64,000 bases of DNA from Defluviitalea raffinosedens (GTDB lineage Bacteria > Bacillota > Clostridia > Lachnospirales > Defluviitaleaceae). The position numbers were made by a program, and so were the translations under genes. The notes under the pieces were generated by a model that did not search any database, had not been told where the DNA came from, and worked only from the letters and a program-made list of their open reading frames with translations. Below, one piece after another: positions 63,335 to 64,000 of this stretch; the stretch's first letter is position 1; every line of letters begins with the position of its first letter. The stretch spans positions 124,001 through 188,000 of the forward strand of contig NZ_JAFBEP010000004.1 in the NCBI RefSeq assembly GCF_016908775.1. Reading direction: 5' to 3'.

Positions 63335-64000
63335 CTAATCATCATTTTTTCTAAAAGCCGGAGGCAACTTCTGTGAAAGATTAACCATGGCTTCTGCCAT
63401 TTCCCTAACTTTTTGTCTTAACATAAAAATGCAGTCTTCAATATTTGCATTGCCTCTTACAATATCTTCAGCCAGAGCTCTGCAATTTGGTGCACCACAG
63501 GAGCCACAATCAATCTGCGGAAGGGTATCGTATATTCCCTCTAATTCTTCCAGCTTTTTGATTGCCTTCTCCATATCTTCATCCAATGTCATAACTGGCT
63601 TTGAATTCACTGGATTATTCCATATAAGATTGGAGTCGCTGATTAATTGCTCCTTATCATCTTGTTCTTTTAATGTCGCTGAATGACGTAAAAGCTTTTT
63701 AAGATGATTTTTGGCTACAAAACTGTTTTCGACAGTCAATGGCCCTCCTAAACACCCTCCATGACAAGCTAATGCTTCAATAAAATCAACATCTATAAGT
63801 TTTCCGTTTTCTACCTTTTCCAAGATTTTATTAACATTTTCTATACCATCAACAGCTATGTAATTATCAATGCCTAAAAATTCTCCTTCACCGCCAGACA
63901 TAGCCCATCCAATCCCATTGCTGGAGCTTTGTCTGAGAATTTCTGGATGCTCGATTTTTTTTAATACTGGGATAAGCTTCATATATACATCCTTAATTGA
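63335..64000 (-). CDS. Iron-hydrogenase-like Fe-S protein, C-terminal part (5' end beyond window)
   Basis: The frame stays open to the right edge; the Met at 63982 is internal (preceded in frame by SIKDVY). The visible 222 residues contain the late [FeFe]-hydrogenase large-domain region (SSSNGIGWAMSGGEGEFLG, FIEALACHGGCLGGPLTVENSFVAK, the third H-cluster Cys motif). A PF04060-type four-Cys [4Fe-4S] module follows (LPQIDCGSCGAPNCRALAEDIV...DC). This is the arrangement of the putative sensory hydrogenases encoded upstream of hnd operons. It may sense H2 or redox state; this is inference. Confidence 0.85.
   Translation of the reverse strand, partial: SIKDVYMKLIPVLKKIEHPEILRQSSSNGIGWAMSGGEGEFLGIDNYIAVDGIENVNKILEKVENGKLIDVDFIEALACHGGCLGGPLTVENSFVAKNHLKKLLRHSATLKEQDDKEQLISDSNLIWNNPVNSKPVMTLDEDMEKAIKKLEELEGIYDTLPQIDCGSCGAPNCRALAEDIVRGNANIEDCIFMLRQKVREMAEAMVNLSQKLPPAFRKNDD

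Overview
The window is A+T-rich DNA from a low-GC, endospore-forming anaerobe of the class Clostridia. A Lachnospirales- or Defluviitalea-like lineage is my best guess, from gene content only. The evidence is a set of sporulation genes (gerW/ytfJ with its DUF2953 partner, cotJABC, yqfC and yqfD), an electron-bifurcating type [FeFe] hydrogenase (hndABCD), pyruvate,phosphate dikinase, LL-diaminopimelate aminotransferase and the classic Firmicutes order rpsU-yqeY-yqfC-yqfD-phoH-pgpH-ybeY-cdd-era-recO-glyS. Almost everything is on the minus strand. The plus-strand exceptions are the ychF tail, cotJABC and the glnN-amt block. I see no tRNA, CRISPR array, prophage or intact insertion sequence.

Layout. 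1-3.8 kb: end of ychF, the gerW/DUF2953 pair, two small unknown genes, metF and the RNase P RNA. 3.8-11.7 kb: a TGS-domain nucleoside kinase, nif3/trmK, the dnaG-sigA core operon, a DUF188 protein and a dGTPase-like HD protein. 11.8-15.3 kb: a TAXI-type TRAP transporter (binding lipoprotein, DUF1850 protein, fused permease). 15.7-20.3 kb: ppdK and glyS, glyS being preceded by a T-box leader with a consensus promoter. 20.3-32.4 kb: the era/recO/phoH/rpsU superoperon, interrupted by an oppositely oriented cotJABC operon. 32.5-34.3 kb: asnB.

34.4-47.9 kb is a nitrogen-assimilation island and the most interesting part. A minus-strand operon encodes a modular (archaeal-type, split) glutamate synthase: GltB1 amidotransferase, GltB2 FMN/ferredoxin subunit, a 4Fe-4S protein, an FAD oxidoreductase and GltB3. 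It continues with a type I glutamine synthetase, an ANTAR RNA-binding regulator, and dapF and dapL. Divergently, a type III glutamine synthetase and an ammonium transporter fused to a P-II domain are transcribed. Three leaders or intercistronic regions (before gltB1, before glnN, between glnN and amt) carry the same arrangement: a small hairpin with hexaloop AAAGGC (A at position 1, G at position 4, the ANTAR signature) whose loop and 3' arm are also the 5' arm of an intrinsic terminator. This looks like a local ANTAR antitermination regulon. Its regulator gene lies inside the first operon and has a degenerate, apparently non-phosphorylatable receiver domain. Between the glnN promoter/leader and the glnN gene lies a decayed asnA (ammonia-dependent asparagine synthetase), so glnN now appears to use the old asnA control region.

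48-64 kb: a CapA-like lipoprotein; a large protein with a degenerate KaiC/RecA-like N-terminus joined to a PPDK-type ATP-grasp domain; an M15 carboxypeptidase with alaS behind a perfect sigma-A promoter; a small Gly/Met/Lys-rich protein; a DUF1015 protein; and hndABCD. The hydrogenase operon is preceded by a PHP-domain protein, a DRTGG protein and an incomplete iron-hydrogenase-like Fe-S protein that runs off the right edge.

Limits: all assignments come from reading the sequence and recalling protein families. No database search or folding program was run. Where an upstream extension of an open reading frame was possible, starts were chosen from ribosome binding sites.
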